A stretch of DNA of 64,000 nt from Nocardia anaemiae NBRC 100462 (GTDB taxonomy: Bacteria > Actinomycetota > Actinomycetes > Mycobacteriales > Mycobacteriaceae). Each line of letters begins with the position of its first letter. The stretch's first letter is position 1. Made by a program: the position numbers and the translations under genes. This document shows, piece by piece, positions 56,462 through 64,000 of this stretch. Below the pieces are notes generated by a model, which worked only from the letters and a program-made list of their open reading frames with translations, searched no databases and was not told the origin of the DNA. The DNA is taken from contig NZ_BDAZ01000062.1 of the NCBI RefSeq assembly GCF_001612725.1, positions 1 through 64,000 of the forward strand. Reading direction: 5' to 3'.

Positions 56462-56477
56462 GTGACTTTCGACCGTC
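56462..56477. promoter_or_regulatory. DevR-box-like site upstream of the flavodoxin gene
   Basis: GTGACTTTCGACCGTC, 94 bases before the ATG at 56368. Its first 13 bases are identical to the site before hrp1 (reverse strand of 36187-36205). Confidence 0.5.
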
Positions 56478-56482
56478 GGTGA

Positions 56483-56896
56483 TCAGGTGCGGGCGCCGTC
56501 GCGTCGTAGCAATGCGCCGCCGAGGAGCAACACCGCGAGGCCGAACCCGACACAGATCGGCTGTAACCAGCTGAATTCGCGGATGACCACGAGCTGCACC
56601 ATGATCCAGCCGACCAGGGCCAGACCCGAGATCATTGCAGCAGGCGGTGTCCGCTCGTCATCGCGTGCCGCGAACAGCGCGGTCACCGTCATCGGGAATC
56701 CGACGACGAGCGCGAGCATGAGACCGGCGAAAGCGGGGCTGTGGAACGGAATTCGGTCCTCGATGGTAGCGCCGAGGTCGAGCACTCCGGTCATCAAGCC
56801 GAGCACGCCGACGACTGCCCAGGTGGCGACGAGGCCGGACAACAGGCACAGTAGAGCCTCGCTGGCACCGAGTCTGCGGACATGCATGGTGATCAT
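56483..56896 (-). CDS. Four-TM membrane protein of unknown function
   Basis: A 137-residue protein with four predicted transmembrane segments (about 12-35, 52-75, 85-105 and 112-132) and short loops, the first outer loop holding GATIEDRIPFHSPAF. The ending LLRRDGART is basic. No family was recognised. ATG 56896 or the in-frame ATG at 56884 could start it. It is upstream of the flavodoxin gene on the same strand with a 114-base gap. Confidence 0.7.
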   Translation of the reverse strand: MITMHVRRLGASEALLCLLSGLVATWAVVGVLGLMTGVLDLGATIEDRIPFHSPAFAGLMLALVVGFPMTVTALFAARDDERTPPAAMISGLALVGWIMVQLVVIREFSWLQPICVGFGLAVLLLGGALLRRDGART

Positions 56897-57026
56897 GAGT
56901 CGACTGTGCGCGGCAGCGGACCGCCCTGGACAGGGTCCGACGACCCCATGATGTGGGCTGGAAGTCGTGTTCGGTGTCTCTCGTTGGCTACGTCGCGGCA
57001 GCTGCCCCTTCGCGCCACACCTGGAC

Positions 57027-57320
57027 CAATGGGAGTGGCAGACCAGTGTGCTCGGTGTCGGTATCGCGGTCGTCGGATTCTGCGATAACGCGCTGACCGT
57101 GAGGGCATTCGCGGCCAGGCACGGTCAACAGGTCGTGGTGAACACCGAGCTCGCCGCACTCGGCCCGACGAACCTGGCTTCCGGTCTGCTGCAAGGCTTT
57201 CCGGTGAGCTGCAGCGGCAGTCGAACCAGCATCGCCGACGCGATGGATCCGACGTTGCCGACAGCCGTTGCCGCATTCCAGCAGGACCAGCAGCCGGGGC
57301 CACTCGGCCCACCCGGGAGA
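57027..57320 (+). pseudogene. SulP transporter fragment
   Basis: About 85 residues match the middle of a SulP anion transporter: GVGIAVVGFCDNALTVRAFA, ARHGQQVVVNTELAALGPTN and LASGLLQGFPVSCSGSRTSI. Both the N-terminal and C-terminal parts, including the STAS domain, are missing. It differs from the intact SulP gene at 23424 and represents another subfamily. Confidence 0.75.
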
Positions 57321-57398
57321 TGACCTTCTTCTCTGCCCGCGCCGCTGTCGAGTCGCGATGCTCGTTGATATCGAGCCGTCGGACGAGGTGAGGTGGCG

Positions 57399-57995
57399 AT
57401 GTCGGACAGTGTGACGATCCCGCTGCAGGGGTGGCGGACCCGCCTTTTCGGCGTGTGGTGGCTGCGGCCGTGGAATTCGAATCCGCTGATGCGCAGCTCC
57501 GATCGGGTCGAGGCCGCAGTGCGGATCATCGCAGTGGTCGCGGTACTGGTCGCGGTGCCGGTCGCAGGTGCCCTCGGCACCGAGGCATACACCGCCGACG
57601 TCGCCAGGATACATACCGAGCAAGCGACGAAATCGGTGGTGAACGCGGTGATTACCGACGAGCCGCAACGTACCTCGGAACACGGCGTGGAAGCACGGGT
57701 GCAGTGGCAGCAGAACGAGCGCATCGACACCGCGACCGTACCGGTGCCGCGCCAGGCGCAGCCCGGTGACCGGGTCGCGGTCTGGCTCGGACCCGACGGT
57801 GCGCCGACCACCAGGCCGCGACAGGCGGACGCGGCCCCGATTACCGGGATCGGTGTCGGCGTGATCGTACTCGTTGGCACCGGGTTCGTCGGCTTGTGCC
57901 TCGTGCGGGGCACGCAATGGCTGTTGGACCGCCGCCGGGGCACCAGATGGGACCGGGAATGGGTCTCGCGGACGATCAAAGAGGACCGACAATGA
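57399..57995 (+). CDS. Rv1733c-like two-TM membrane protein (copy 3)
   Basis: A 198-residue protein with the same plan as copy 1: WNSNPLMRSSDRVEAAVRII, a first helix (AVVAVLVAVPVAGALGTEAY), an outer domain with ARVQWQQNERIDTA and VAVWLGPDGAP, a second helix (GVGVIVLVGTGFVGLCLV) and RRGTRWDREW. ATG 57399 follows GAGGTGAGG. Its stop overlaps the ATG of the stress-protein gene (ATGA), which implies coupled translation. The copy 1 pair at 28801 has the same gene order with a wider gap. Confidence 0.82.
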   Translation: MSDSVTIPLQGWRTRLFGVWWLRPWNSNPLMRSSDRVEAAVRIIAVVAVLVAVPVAGALGTEAYTADVARIHTEQATKSVVNAVITDEPQRTSEHGVEARVQWQQNERIDTATVPVPRQAQPGDRVAVWLGPDGAPTTRPRQADAAPITGIGVGVIVLVGTGFVGLCLVRGTQWLLDRRRGTRWDREWVSRTIKEDRQ

Positions 57996-58915
57996 CCTCG
58001 AAGGGACAGCACGTGGCAGACGAAAATGCTTCGCTCGCGGAACAACCCGATGCACCGATCCTCGCGGCCGTCGACGGCTCGGCGAATTCATATCAGGCGG
58101 TCGCGTGGGCGGCGGCCGAGGCCGCGTTGCATCATCGCAGGCTGCACCTTCTCACCTCGGTGGGGATTCAGATGGGCTACGGTCCCGGTGTACTGCTGAC
58201 GGAAACCGACACCGAATGGCTGCGCAGCGAAGGCGAGCGGATCCTGACCGAGGCAACTCGCCTCGCACGGACGGCCGCACCTGGTGACGATCTCGCCATC
58301 ACCACCGAGGTGACCTTCAACCTGATCATTCCAACGCTGATCGAGCGCTCCGCGCACGCGCACCTGCTGGTGGTCGGCAGCCGGGGCAGCGGCGCGCTCC
58401 AGCGCGGATTGCTCGGCTCGGTGAGCACCGCCGCTACCCATCACGCGCACTGCCCGGTCGCGGTGATCCACGGGATCGCCGCGCTCGATCCGGTCTCGGC
58501 GACCCAACCGGTTCTGGTCGGCGTCGACGGCACCGAGAACAGTGCCCCCGCCATCGAACTCGCTTTCGAGGAGGCCTCGCACCGCAAGGTGGACCTGATC
58601 GCCTTGCACGCGTGGAGCGACACCAGCGCGGTAGACCTGCCGATGGTCAACTGGGAGACCGCCCGCGGCTCGGCGGAGGCGGTGCTCGCCGAAAGCCTTG
58701 CGGGCTGGGCCGAACGCTATCCAGATGTGAAGGTGCATCGAATCGTGGTGGTCGACCGGCCCGTTCGCGCGTTGCTCGACGAGTCGGCAAACGCCCAGCT
58801 GGTAGTCGTCGGCTGCCGCGGCCGCGGCGGATTCACCAGCATGGTCCTCGGTTCCACCAGCAACGGGTTATTGCATTCGGTGGAGGTGCCGATGATCGTG
58901 GTGCGTTCGAACTGA
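57992..58915 (+). CDS. Tandem universal stress protein (copy 3)
   Basis: A 307-residue two-domain Usp with ILAAVDGSANSYQAV, VVGSRGSGALQRGLLGSVS, VLVGVDGTENSAPAIELAFE and VVGCRGRGGFTSMVLGSTS. It is the closest relative of copy 1 at 29472 (many stretches identical, such as HHAHCPVAVIHG and ALDPVS), so the two pairs arose by duplication. The second glycine loop has Cys instead of Ser/His (GCRGRGG). Its start overlaps the membrane-protein gene. A ~20-residue hydrophilic lead precedes the fold. It is followed by the Tgs-type gene. Confidence 0.92.
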   Translation: MTSKGQHVADENASLAEQPDAPILAAVDGSANSYQAVAWAAAEAALHHRRLHLLTSVGIQMGYGPGVLLTETDTEWLRSEGERILTEATRLARTAAPGDDLAITTEVTFNLIIPTLIERSAHAHLLVVGSRGSGALQRGLLGSVSTAATHHAHCPVAVIHGIAALDPVSATQPVLVGVDGTENSAPAIELAFEEASHRKVDLIALHAWSDTSAVDLPMVNWETARGSAEAVLAESLAGWAERYPDVKVHRIVVVDRPVRALLDESANAQLVVVGCRGRGGFTSMVLGSTSNGLLHSVEVPMIVVRSN

Positions 58916-58978
58916 TCTCGAACACTCGGCGCGACAGTCGATCTCGACCGCCGCCCCGGCTGTCTTCGGAGGAGGAGC

Positions 58979-60304
58979 ATGGTGATGCCGGAACCCGCTC
59001 CGATCGAGCGTGCCACGGCCACGGATATCACCGTATTGGTTGCCGATCGGACATCGGTGCCGATGAATATCGGCGCGATCCTGGTATTCGGTGATGCAAC
59101 CGCGCCGAATCCGGCCGCCATCCGCGCTCTGCTCGCCGACCGCGTTACGCGCATACCTCGGCTGCGACAAACATTGCGTCGCGCACCTTTCGGCTGTGGA
59201 CGACCGATCTGGGTCGATGCGCCCGATTTCCAGGTGGACCGACAACTGGAGGAGGTACGACGGCCAGAATCGGGCGGCGATCGTGCATTGCTCGATATCG
59301 CGGCCGAATTGCTGTGTACGCCGCTACCCGACGACGGTCCCCGGTGGCGAGCGCATCTGGTGACAGTGCCCGGATGCGTTGGCTTGGTGGTGATCATGCA
59401 TCACGTGCTCGCGGACGGCGTCGGAGGTTTGGCGGTATTGAGCGCGTTGGCCGACGAAAGCCCCGCGCTACCCATTCGGGATTTTCCGCGGCCGCCGCCG
59501 CGGCGGTTGGCGTTGGCCGCGGACGCGACTCGGGAAAAGATACGGGCATTCCGCTCGCTGCCCGCCGATATCCGACGCGGGTTCATCGGTTTGCGCGAAC
59601 TCGGCCTCAGTTGGGCGAGTATGCGTCCGATCGAGCGGACCTCGCTGAACCGGCGGACTTCCCGGCGACGTCGCCTGGCGTGGGTCACGGTGCCGTTGGA
59701 CGATATCGTCACCACCGCGCACCGGCACGGCGGCACGGTCAACGATGTCGTGCTAGCGGCCGTCACCGGCGCGCTGCTGCACGTCCTGCACACCCGCGGT
59801 GAGTGGCCGGATCGGCTGGTGGTGTCGGTACCGGTCTCGGGCCGCCGCGGCACCGCCGCGAACGAACTGGGCAATGACACCGGGGTCCGGCCGATCTCGG
59901 TTCCGGCCACCGGCGATGACTCGACTCGGCTCACCGAAATCATCACCGCGACAAAGGCTTCGAGCCGCACGAGATGGCGAGCATCCTCTGCGGCGCCGCT
60001 GGGAGCGCTATTCCGGATGCTGCATCGGACGGGGCTGTTCCGACTGTTCGTCGAACATCAGCGCATGGTGCACACCTTCGAAACGAACCTGCGTGGCCCG
60101 ACCGTCGCGCTACACCTCGCAGGCAGCCGAGTGGAGACGATGGTGCCCTTGGTGGCGACGCCCGGAAATACCGGTGTGACCTTCGCGGTCCTGTCCTACG
60201 CGGGCACCCTCGGAGTCGCCGTGATCGCGGATCCGGTGATCGTTCCCGACCAGGACGCCCTCGCCGAGTCACTGAGTACGGCTTTCGAACGCCTCGTTCG
60301 GTGA
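58979..60304 (+). CDS. Wax ester synthase/diacylglycerol acyltransferase (Tgs type)
   Basis: A 441-residue bifunctional WS/DGAT enzyme. The N-terminal half carries the catalytic HHxxxDG motif as IMHHVLADGVGG; the C-terminal half has VNDVVLAAVTGALL, VSVPVSGRRGTA, and NLRGP in a TFETNLRGPTVALH segment typical of the family. It should make triacylglycerol or wax esters from acyl-CoA, like DosR-regulated Tgs1 (Rv3130c), for carbon storage in dormancy. ATG 58979 follows GGAGGAGG. It sits 63 bases after the stress-protein gene and 62 before Acg copy 5, all probably in one operon starting at 57399. Confidence 0.93.
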   Translation: MVMPEPAPIERATATDITVLVADRTSVPMNIGAILVFGDATAPNPAAIRALLADRVTRIPRLRQTLRRAPFGCGRPIWVDAPDFQVDRQLEEVRRPESGGDRALLDIAAELLCTPLPDDGPRWRAHLVTVPGCVGLVVIMHHVLADGVGGLAVLSALADESPALPIRDFPRPPPRRLALAADATREKIRAFRSLPADIRRGFIGLRELGLSWASMRPIERTSLNRRTSRRRRLAWVTVPLDDIVTTAHRHGGTVNDVVLAAVTGALLHVLHTRGEWPDRLVVSVPVSGRRGTAANELGNDTGVRPISVPATGDDSTRLTEIITATKASSRTRWRASSAAPLGALFRMLHRTGLFRLFVEHQRMVHTFETNLRGPTVALHLAGSRVETMVPLVATPGNTGVTFAVLSYAGTLGVAVIADPVIVPDQDALAESLSTAFERLVR

Positions 60305-60366
60305 TCTGCGCTGGGGCAGCCGCCAGGGGTGTGGCGGATTGCCAGGGTGACGCCCAGACTGGAGCC

Positions 60367-61371
60367 ATGACCGAAGGAGACGTAGCTCACACTGCCGTGG
60401 TGCCCGACCACGACACTCTGGTGGCGGTTTTGCGGTTGGCGCAACGTGCGCCGTCGGTACACAACACCCAGCCCTGGCGGTGGGTCTTCGATGGCAGCCG
60501 GTTGCACCTGCACACCGATCCCGACCGATTGCTATCGGCCGCGGATCCACACGGCCGTCAGCGGATCATCAGCTGCGGCGCCAACCTGCACCATCTTCGC
60601 ACCGGCTTTGCCGCTCACGGCTGGCATACCGACATCACCCGGCTCCCGGACCCCGACAGCCCCGACTATCTGGCGATGATCGCCTTCCGACCGTGGCCCG
60701 ACCCGCCAGCCGGGATCCCGGCGCGGGCACGCGCGATGGAACAACGCCGCACCGATCGGCTGCCGATGCTGCCACCGCACGGCTGGGCCGAGGTCCTCGC
60801 CTCTGTGCGCAGACTCGTATCACCCCACGACGTCGCCCTTGACGTGCTCGACGACAGCGCACGGGCACGGTTGGCCGCGGTGTCGGAACATACCGCGGCC
60901 GCCCGCAAGGACGACCCGATGTATCAGACCGAATTGTATTGGTGGGCTGGACATCCCGACACCACGGAGGGAATTCCGCCGACCGGGTTGGTGTCGGACG
61001 CGGAGTTCGCACGGGTGGATGTCGGGCGAGTGTACCCATCCGCGCCGCATTCGATGCGCCGCGGCGAACTCACCGATCACTCCACGCTGGTGGCGTTGAG
61101 CACCAAAGGTGATTCGGTGTCACAGTGGCTGCACACCGGTGAGGCATTGTCGGTGGTGCTGCTCGAATGCACCGCCGCCGGTTTGACGACGTGCGCACTG
61201 ACCCATGTCACCGAGCTACCCGCGGCTCGTCGAACTATCGCGGAGCTGGTCGACACCCGGACCACACCCCAGGTCCTGATCCGCATCGGTGCCGCGCCTG
61301 CCGAGGAGACGCCGCTGCCGCCGACGCCGAGGCGCCCGGTCGAGGAGATCTTCACGATCGACTCGCAGTGA
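60367..61371 (+). CDS. Acg-family nitroreductase-like protein (copy 5)
   Basis: A 334-residue Acg-type protein with QRAPSVHNTQPWRWVFDG, EQRRTDRLPMLPPHGW, MYQTELYWWAGHPDTTEGIP and GEALSVVLLECTAAGLTTC. It groups with copies 1 and 2. ATG 60367 is used; longer upstream frames overlap the Tgs gene. In M. tuberculosis the equivalent neighbour of tgs1 is the nitroreductase-like Rv3131, so this pairing is conserved. Confidence 0.92.
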   Translation: MTEGDVAHTAVVPDHDTLVAVLRLAQRAPSVHNTQPWRWVFDGSRLHLHTDPDRLLSAADPHGRQRIISCGANLHHLRTGFAAHGWHTDITRLPDPDSPDYLAMIAFRPWPDPPAGIPARARAMEQRRTDRLPMLPPHGWAEVLASVRRLVSPHDVALDVLDDSARARLAAVSEHTAAARKDDPMYQTELYWWAGHPDTTEGIPPTGLVSDAEFARVDVGRVYPSAPHSMRRGELTDHSTLVALSTKGDSVSQWLHTGEALSVVLLECTAAGLTTCALTHVTELPAARRTIAELVDTRTTPQVLIRIGAAPAEETPLPPTPRRPVEEIFTIDSQ

Positions 61372-61449
61372 CCGCCTTTGCCGAGAGTTCGCGCTTCCTA
61401 GGCTGGTGCGGTGGGCGTCGCACGCTCTCCTGATCCTCGTCGCGATGCT

Positions 61450-61462
61450 GACCGAAGTCCCT
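61450..61462. promoter_or_regulatory. DevR-box-like palindrome upstream of hypF (distal)
   Basis: GACCGAAGTCCCT (reverse AGGGACTTCGGTC), 171-183 bases before the hypF start. It follows the Acg copy 5 stop at 61371. Confidence 0.6.
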
Positions 61463-61547
61463 ACCGTTCGGGCATGCTGCATTGGATCGACACACTGATC
61501 CGGTGTGCGCATCACCGGATCACGCGTGCCAGTTGGTCGCACGGTGC

Positions 61548-61562
61548 AGGACTTTCGGCCCT
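61548..61562. promoter_or_regulatory. DevR-box-like palindrome upstream of hypF (proximal)
   Basis: AGGACTTTCGGCCCT, 71-85 bases before the ATG at 61633. With the distal site it forms a two-box promoter for the hydrogenase maturation genes. Confidence 0.6.
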
Positions 61563-61632
61563 TGAGGTGCGCTGTGGGCACCCACCATCGTGGGGTCATG
61601 CGCATGGATGATCAACCGGCTACCGATTGGCC

Positions 61633-63960
61633 ATGGCGATGACGCGGTCGGCCACGGTCGACGTGCGTCGATGCATCCGGATCCGGGTTCATGGCGTCGT
61701 GCAGGGCGTCGGATTCCGTCCGTTCGTCTATCGGCTTGCCCACGGTCTCGGTTTGACCGGTGATGTGCGCAATGCGGGCGGCCACGTTGTCATCCGGGTA
61801 GCCGGACCGACCGTATCGGTGGCCGATTTCCTTGCCCACCTCGCGGAAACTGCCCCGACATCGGCCCGTGTCGATCGCATAGAGGCCGAGTCGATGGCGG
61901 TCGAAACCGTGCTGGGGCCTGGCTTTTCGGTGGTCGGCAGTATCGCCGACGCCCGGGTTACCCCGCAGGTGCCGCCGGATCTGGCGATCTGTGCGGCGTG
62001 CCTGCGTGAGCTGTTCGACCCGACCGATCGCCGCTACCGGTACCCATTTCTCAACTGCACTGACTGTGGGCCGCGCGCGACCGTCATCGACGGGCTGCCC
62101 TACGACCGGGAGCGCACCGCGATGCGCGCCTTCGAGCTATGCCCGGCCTGTTCGCGCGAGTACCACGACCCCGCCGATCGACGATTCCACGCCGAGCCGA
62201 CCAGTTGCCCGGACTGCGGACCGCGGCTGGCATGGCATGCCGACAACGAAATATTCAGCGCGGCAGGAGAAGACGCGCTGCAAGCGGCCAGTGCGGTGGT
62301 CGCCGGGGGCGGCATCGTCGCAATGAAGGGTATCGGCGGATATCAGCTGGTGTGCGACGCCGGAGACGACGCGGTCGTGGCCCGGCTCCGCGAAACCAAG
62401 CCGCGCCCGACCAAACCGCTCGCGGTCATGGTGGCCGATATCGCCGCCGCGCGGGAACTGGGCAGTGTGGACGCCATAGCGGCCGAGCTGCTCGGCTCCG
62501 CGGCCGCGCCGATCGTGCTGCTGCCCCGCCGTGCCGATGCGCAGGTGTCGGCGGCGGTCGCCCCGGGATCGGCCGAGATCGGTGTCTTTCTGCCGTACAG
62601 CCCACTACACCAGCTGCTGCTGTCGGAACTGAAGCGGCCGCTGGTCGTCACCAGCGGCAACCGCGGTGGGGCGCCGATCATCATCGATGACGCCGCAGCG
62701 CTAACCACGTTGCGGCCGATCGTCGACGGGATTCTCACCCACGACCGACCCATTCGGACCCGTTACGACGACTCCGTGGTTCGCGTCGTCGCATGCCGGA
62801 TCAGCAGCGTGCGGCGAGGCCGCGGCTATGCGCCGACCCGGATTCCTTTGCCCACATATGCCGCGGCGCCGATTCTCGCGGTGGGCGCGCAGTTGAAACA
62901 CACCAGTACCCTCGCCGTCGGCGAGATGGCGATCGTCGGACCGCATACCGGCGATCTGGAGAACCCGGATGCTTACACGGCGTTCGAGCAGGCCGCGGAC
63001 ACGCTGTGCCTACTGCACAACGCGCGGCCGAAAGTCGTTGCGCACGATCTGCATCCGGGATATCTGTCCACCCGGTACGCACGCCGCTGGCCCACAGAGT
63101 CTCGCATCGCGGTGCAACATCATCACGCACACGTTGCCGCCACGGCTGCGGAGCACGGCGTCACCGGTCCGTTCGTCGGTATCGCACTGGACGGATTGGG
63201 GCTCGGTGAGGATGGCACGTTCTGGGGTGGCGAAATTCTGGTGGCGGATCTGTGCGGCTACCGCAGGTTCGGCCGTTTCGGCACCGCACCGATGCCTGGC
63301 GGAGCGGCCGCGGTGCGCAGGCCCGCACGGATGGCGCTGGGATACCTTTTCGGGGCAGAGCGATTCGATGATCACACCGAACCGGTGGCGGCCGGTGGCC
63401 TGCTGGACCGTATGGATGCCCGGGAGGTCGCGGTCATCCGCGGCATGATCGAGCAGGAGTTGAATTGTCCACGCGCGTCGAGTGCGGGACGGTTGTTCGA
63501 CGCGGTCGCGGCCCTGTTGGGCATATGCGACGACAACAACTACGAAGGCGAGGCAGCGGTCCGGCTGCAGGCTGCGGCGGTCGGACGGACCGGAGCGGCG
63601 CCACTGCGGTGGGCGTTACACCAGCGCGACGGCCTGCTGGTGTACGACCCCACCCCGACTCTGCGCGACGTCGTGGCACTGGCCGCCGACGAGCCGGTCG
63701 GGGAGGTGGCGGCTCGATTCCATCGAACCGTGGCGACCGTGATGGTCACCATGGCCGCCGCGGCCGCCGCGGTATCCGGCACCGATGTCGTCTGTCTGGG
63801 TGGCGGGGTCTTCCAGAACGCCCGGCTGACCACCGCGGTGCTGGACGGTCTCGCGGCTACGGGACTGAACGGCCTGGTCGGCGAACAGATCCCGATGAAC
63901 GACGGCGGTATCAGTTACGGCCAAGCGGCCATCGCGGCCGCGCGCATGAGTAGGAGCTGA
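61633..63960 (+). CDS. hypF: Carbamoyltransferase HypF
   Basis: A 775-residue HypF, which makes the cyanide ligand of [NiFe] hydrogenases from carbamoyl phosphate by charging HypE. The domains are in order: acylphosphatase-like (VHGVVQGVGFRPFVYRLA), two zinc fingers (CAACLRELFDP... NCTDCGPR and CPACSREYHDP... SCPDCGPR), a YrdC-like domain (MKGIGGYQLVCDA, KPRPTKPLAVM, VVTSGNRGGAPI), and a Kae1-like C-terminal domain with VQHHHAHVAA and GLGEDGTFWGGEIL. ATG 61633 or 61639 starts it; a TTG at 61627 is possible. Two DevR-like boxes lie upstream and hypC follows at once. No hydrogenase subunit genes are inside the window. Confidence 0.96.
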   Translation: MAMTRSATVDVRRCIRIRVHGVVQGVGFRPFVYRLAHGLGLTGDVRNAGGHVVIRVAGPTVSVADFLAHLAETAPTSARVDRIEAESMAVETVLGPGFSVVGSIADARVTPQVPPDLAICAACLRELFDPTDRRYRYPFLNCTDCGPRATVIDGLPYDRERTAMRAFELCPACSREYHDPADRRFHAEPTSCPDCGPRLAWHADNEIFSAAGEDALQAASAVVAGGGIVAMKGIGGYQLVCDAGDDAVVARLRETKPRPTKPLAVMVADIAAARELGSVDAIAAELLGSAAAPIVLLPRRADAQVSAAVAPGSAEIGVFLPYSPLHQLLLSELKRPLVVTSGNRGGAPIIIDDAAALTTLRPIVDGILTHDRPIRTRYDDSVVRVVACRISSVRRGRGYAPTRIPLPTYAAAPILAVGAQLKHTSTLAVGEMAIVGPHTGDLENPDAYTAFEQAADTLCLLHNARPKVVAHDLHPGYLSTRYARRWPTESRIAVQHHHAHVAATAAEHGVTGPFVGIALDGLGLGEDGTFWGGEILVADLCGYRRFGRFGTAPMPGGAAAVRRPARMALGYLFGAERFDDHTEPVAAGGLLDRMDAREVAVIRGMIEQELNCPRASSAGRLFDAVAALLGICDDNNYEGEAAVRLQAAAVGRTGAAPLRWALHQRDGLLVYDPTPTLRDVVALAADEPVGEVAARFHRTVATVMVTMAAAAAAVSGTDVVCLGGGVFQNARLTTAVLDGLAATGLNGLVGEQIPMNDGGISYGQAAIAAARMSRS

Positions 63961-63962
63961 TC

Positions 63963-64000
63963 ATGTGCCTGGGTGTGCCCGGCCAGATCGTCGCGGTGAG
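63963..64000 (+). CDS. hypC: HypC/HupF chaperone, start only
   Basis: The last 38 bases encode MCLGVPGQIVAV, the invariant N-terminus of HypC with Cys2, which carries the Fe(CN)2CO group with HypD. It begins two bases after the hypF stop. The gene continues past the window; hypD and hypE are expected next. Confidence 0.93.
   Translation, partial: MCLGVPGQIVAV

Noticed and set aside
56911-56946. GGACCGCCCTGGACAGGGTCC as a DevR box
   Set aside because: It has GGACC and GGTCC halves but the spacing (over 10 bases) does not match the other sites.

Overview
The window is GC-rich DNA from a mycolic-acid-type actinobacterium, most likely Nocardia or a close relative such as Rhodococcus or Mycobacterium. 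This rests on GTG/TTG starts, GTP-type PEP carboxykinase, DUF5313/DUF1918/DUF2267 proteins, deazaflavin-type nitroreductase folds, and above all a complete DevR/DevS (DosR/DosS) dormancy system with its usual target families. No rRNA, tRNA or CRISPR array was recognised.

Layout. (1) 0.3-1.2 kb: a two-gene minus-strand unit, an acyltransferase-like protein overlapping an unusual SpeD-family protein. (2) 2.7-3.8 kb: an HD-domain gene cut in two, apparently by an ~0.8 kb inversion. (3) 4.2-8.1 kb: five tightly overlapping plus-strand genes (a free-standing glutamyl-tRNA-reductase dimerisation domain, two Asp/Glu-racemase-superfamily proteins, an FAD monooxygenase and a HemB paralogue without zinc cysteines). 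This looks like an undescribed specialised pathway around 5-aminolevulinate/porphobilinogen chemistry. (4) 8.1-16.8 kb: a decay zone with head-to-head glycosyltransferase fragments, a nonsense-mutated hydrolase, a short-chain dehydrogenase scrap, IS3 and IS21 remnants, a serine-integrase tail and an acyltransferase scrap. A few intact genes lie among them (LysE exporter, a 47-residue Lys-rich protein, a LppX-like protein). (5) 16.9-21.3 kb: the giant OtsB1-type fusion protein. (6) 21.8-28.6 kb: a broken P-type ATPase/hemerythrin gene, an ArsR regulator, SulP transporter, PEP carboxykinase and an SDR. (7) 28.7-64 kb: a dormancy island.

The dormancy island holds three intact tandem universal stress proteins (and two broken ones), five Acg-type nitroreductases, three Rv1733c-like membrane proteins, Hrp1-like CBS protein, a CBS-tailed site-2 protease, DUF2267 protein, a flavin-binding split-barrel protein, two P-type ATPases (CtpF-like and MgtA), GNAT, flavodoxin, a Tgs-type wax ester/triacylglycerol synthase, an Rv2004c-like kinase, DevR-DevS and the start of a hypF-hypC hydrogenase maturation operon. 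Short palindromes close to GGGACCTTNGGTCCC recur in front of most transcription units, matching the known DosR operator style. They are the best evidence that the island is one regulon, including devRS itself and the hydrogenase genes.

Functional picture (inference): DevS senses oxygen or redox state through a GAF-A haem, phosphorylates DevR, and DevR switches on ion pumps, stress proteins, storage-lipid and trehalose-related enzymes, nitroreductase-like proteins and hydrogenase maturation for hypoxic survival. Many fragments carry frameshifts, so the island has been built by duplication and is partly decaying.
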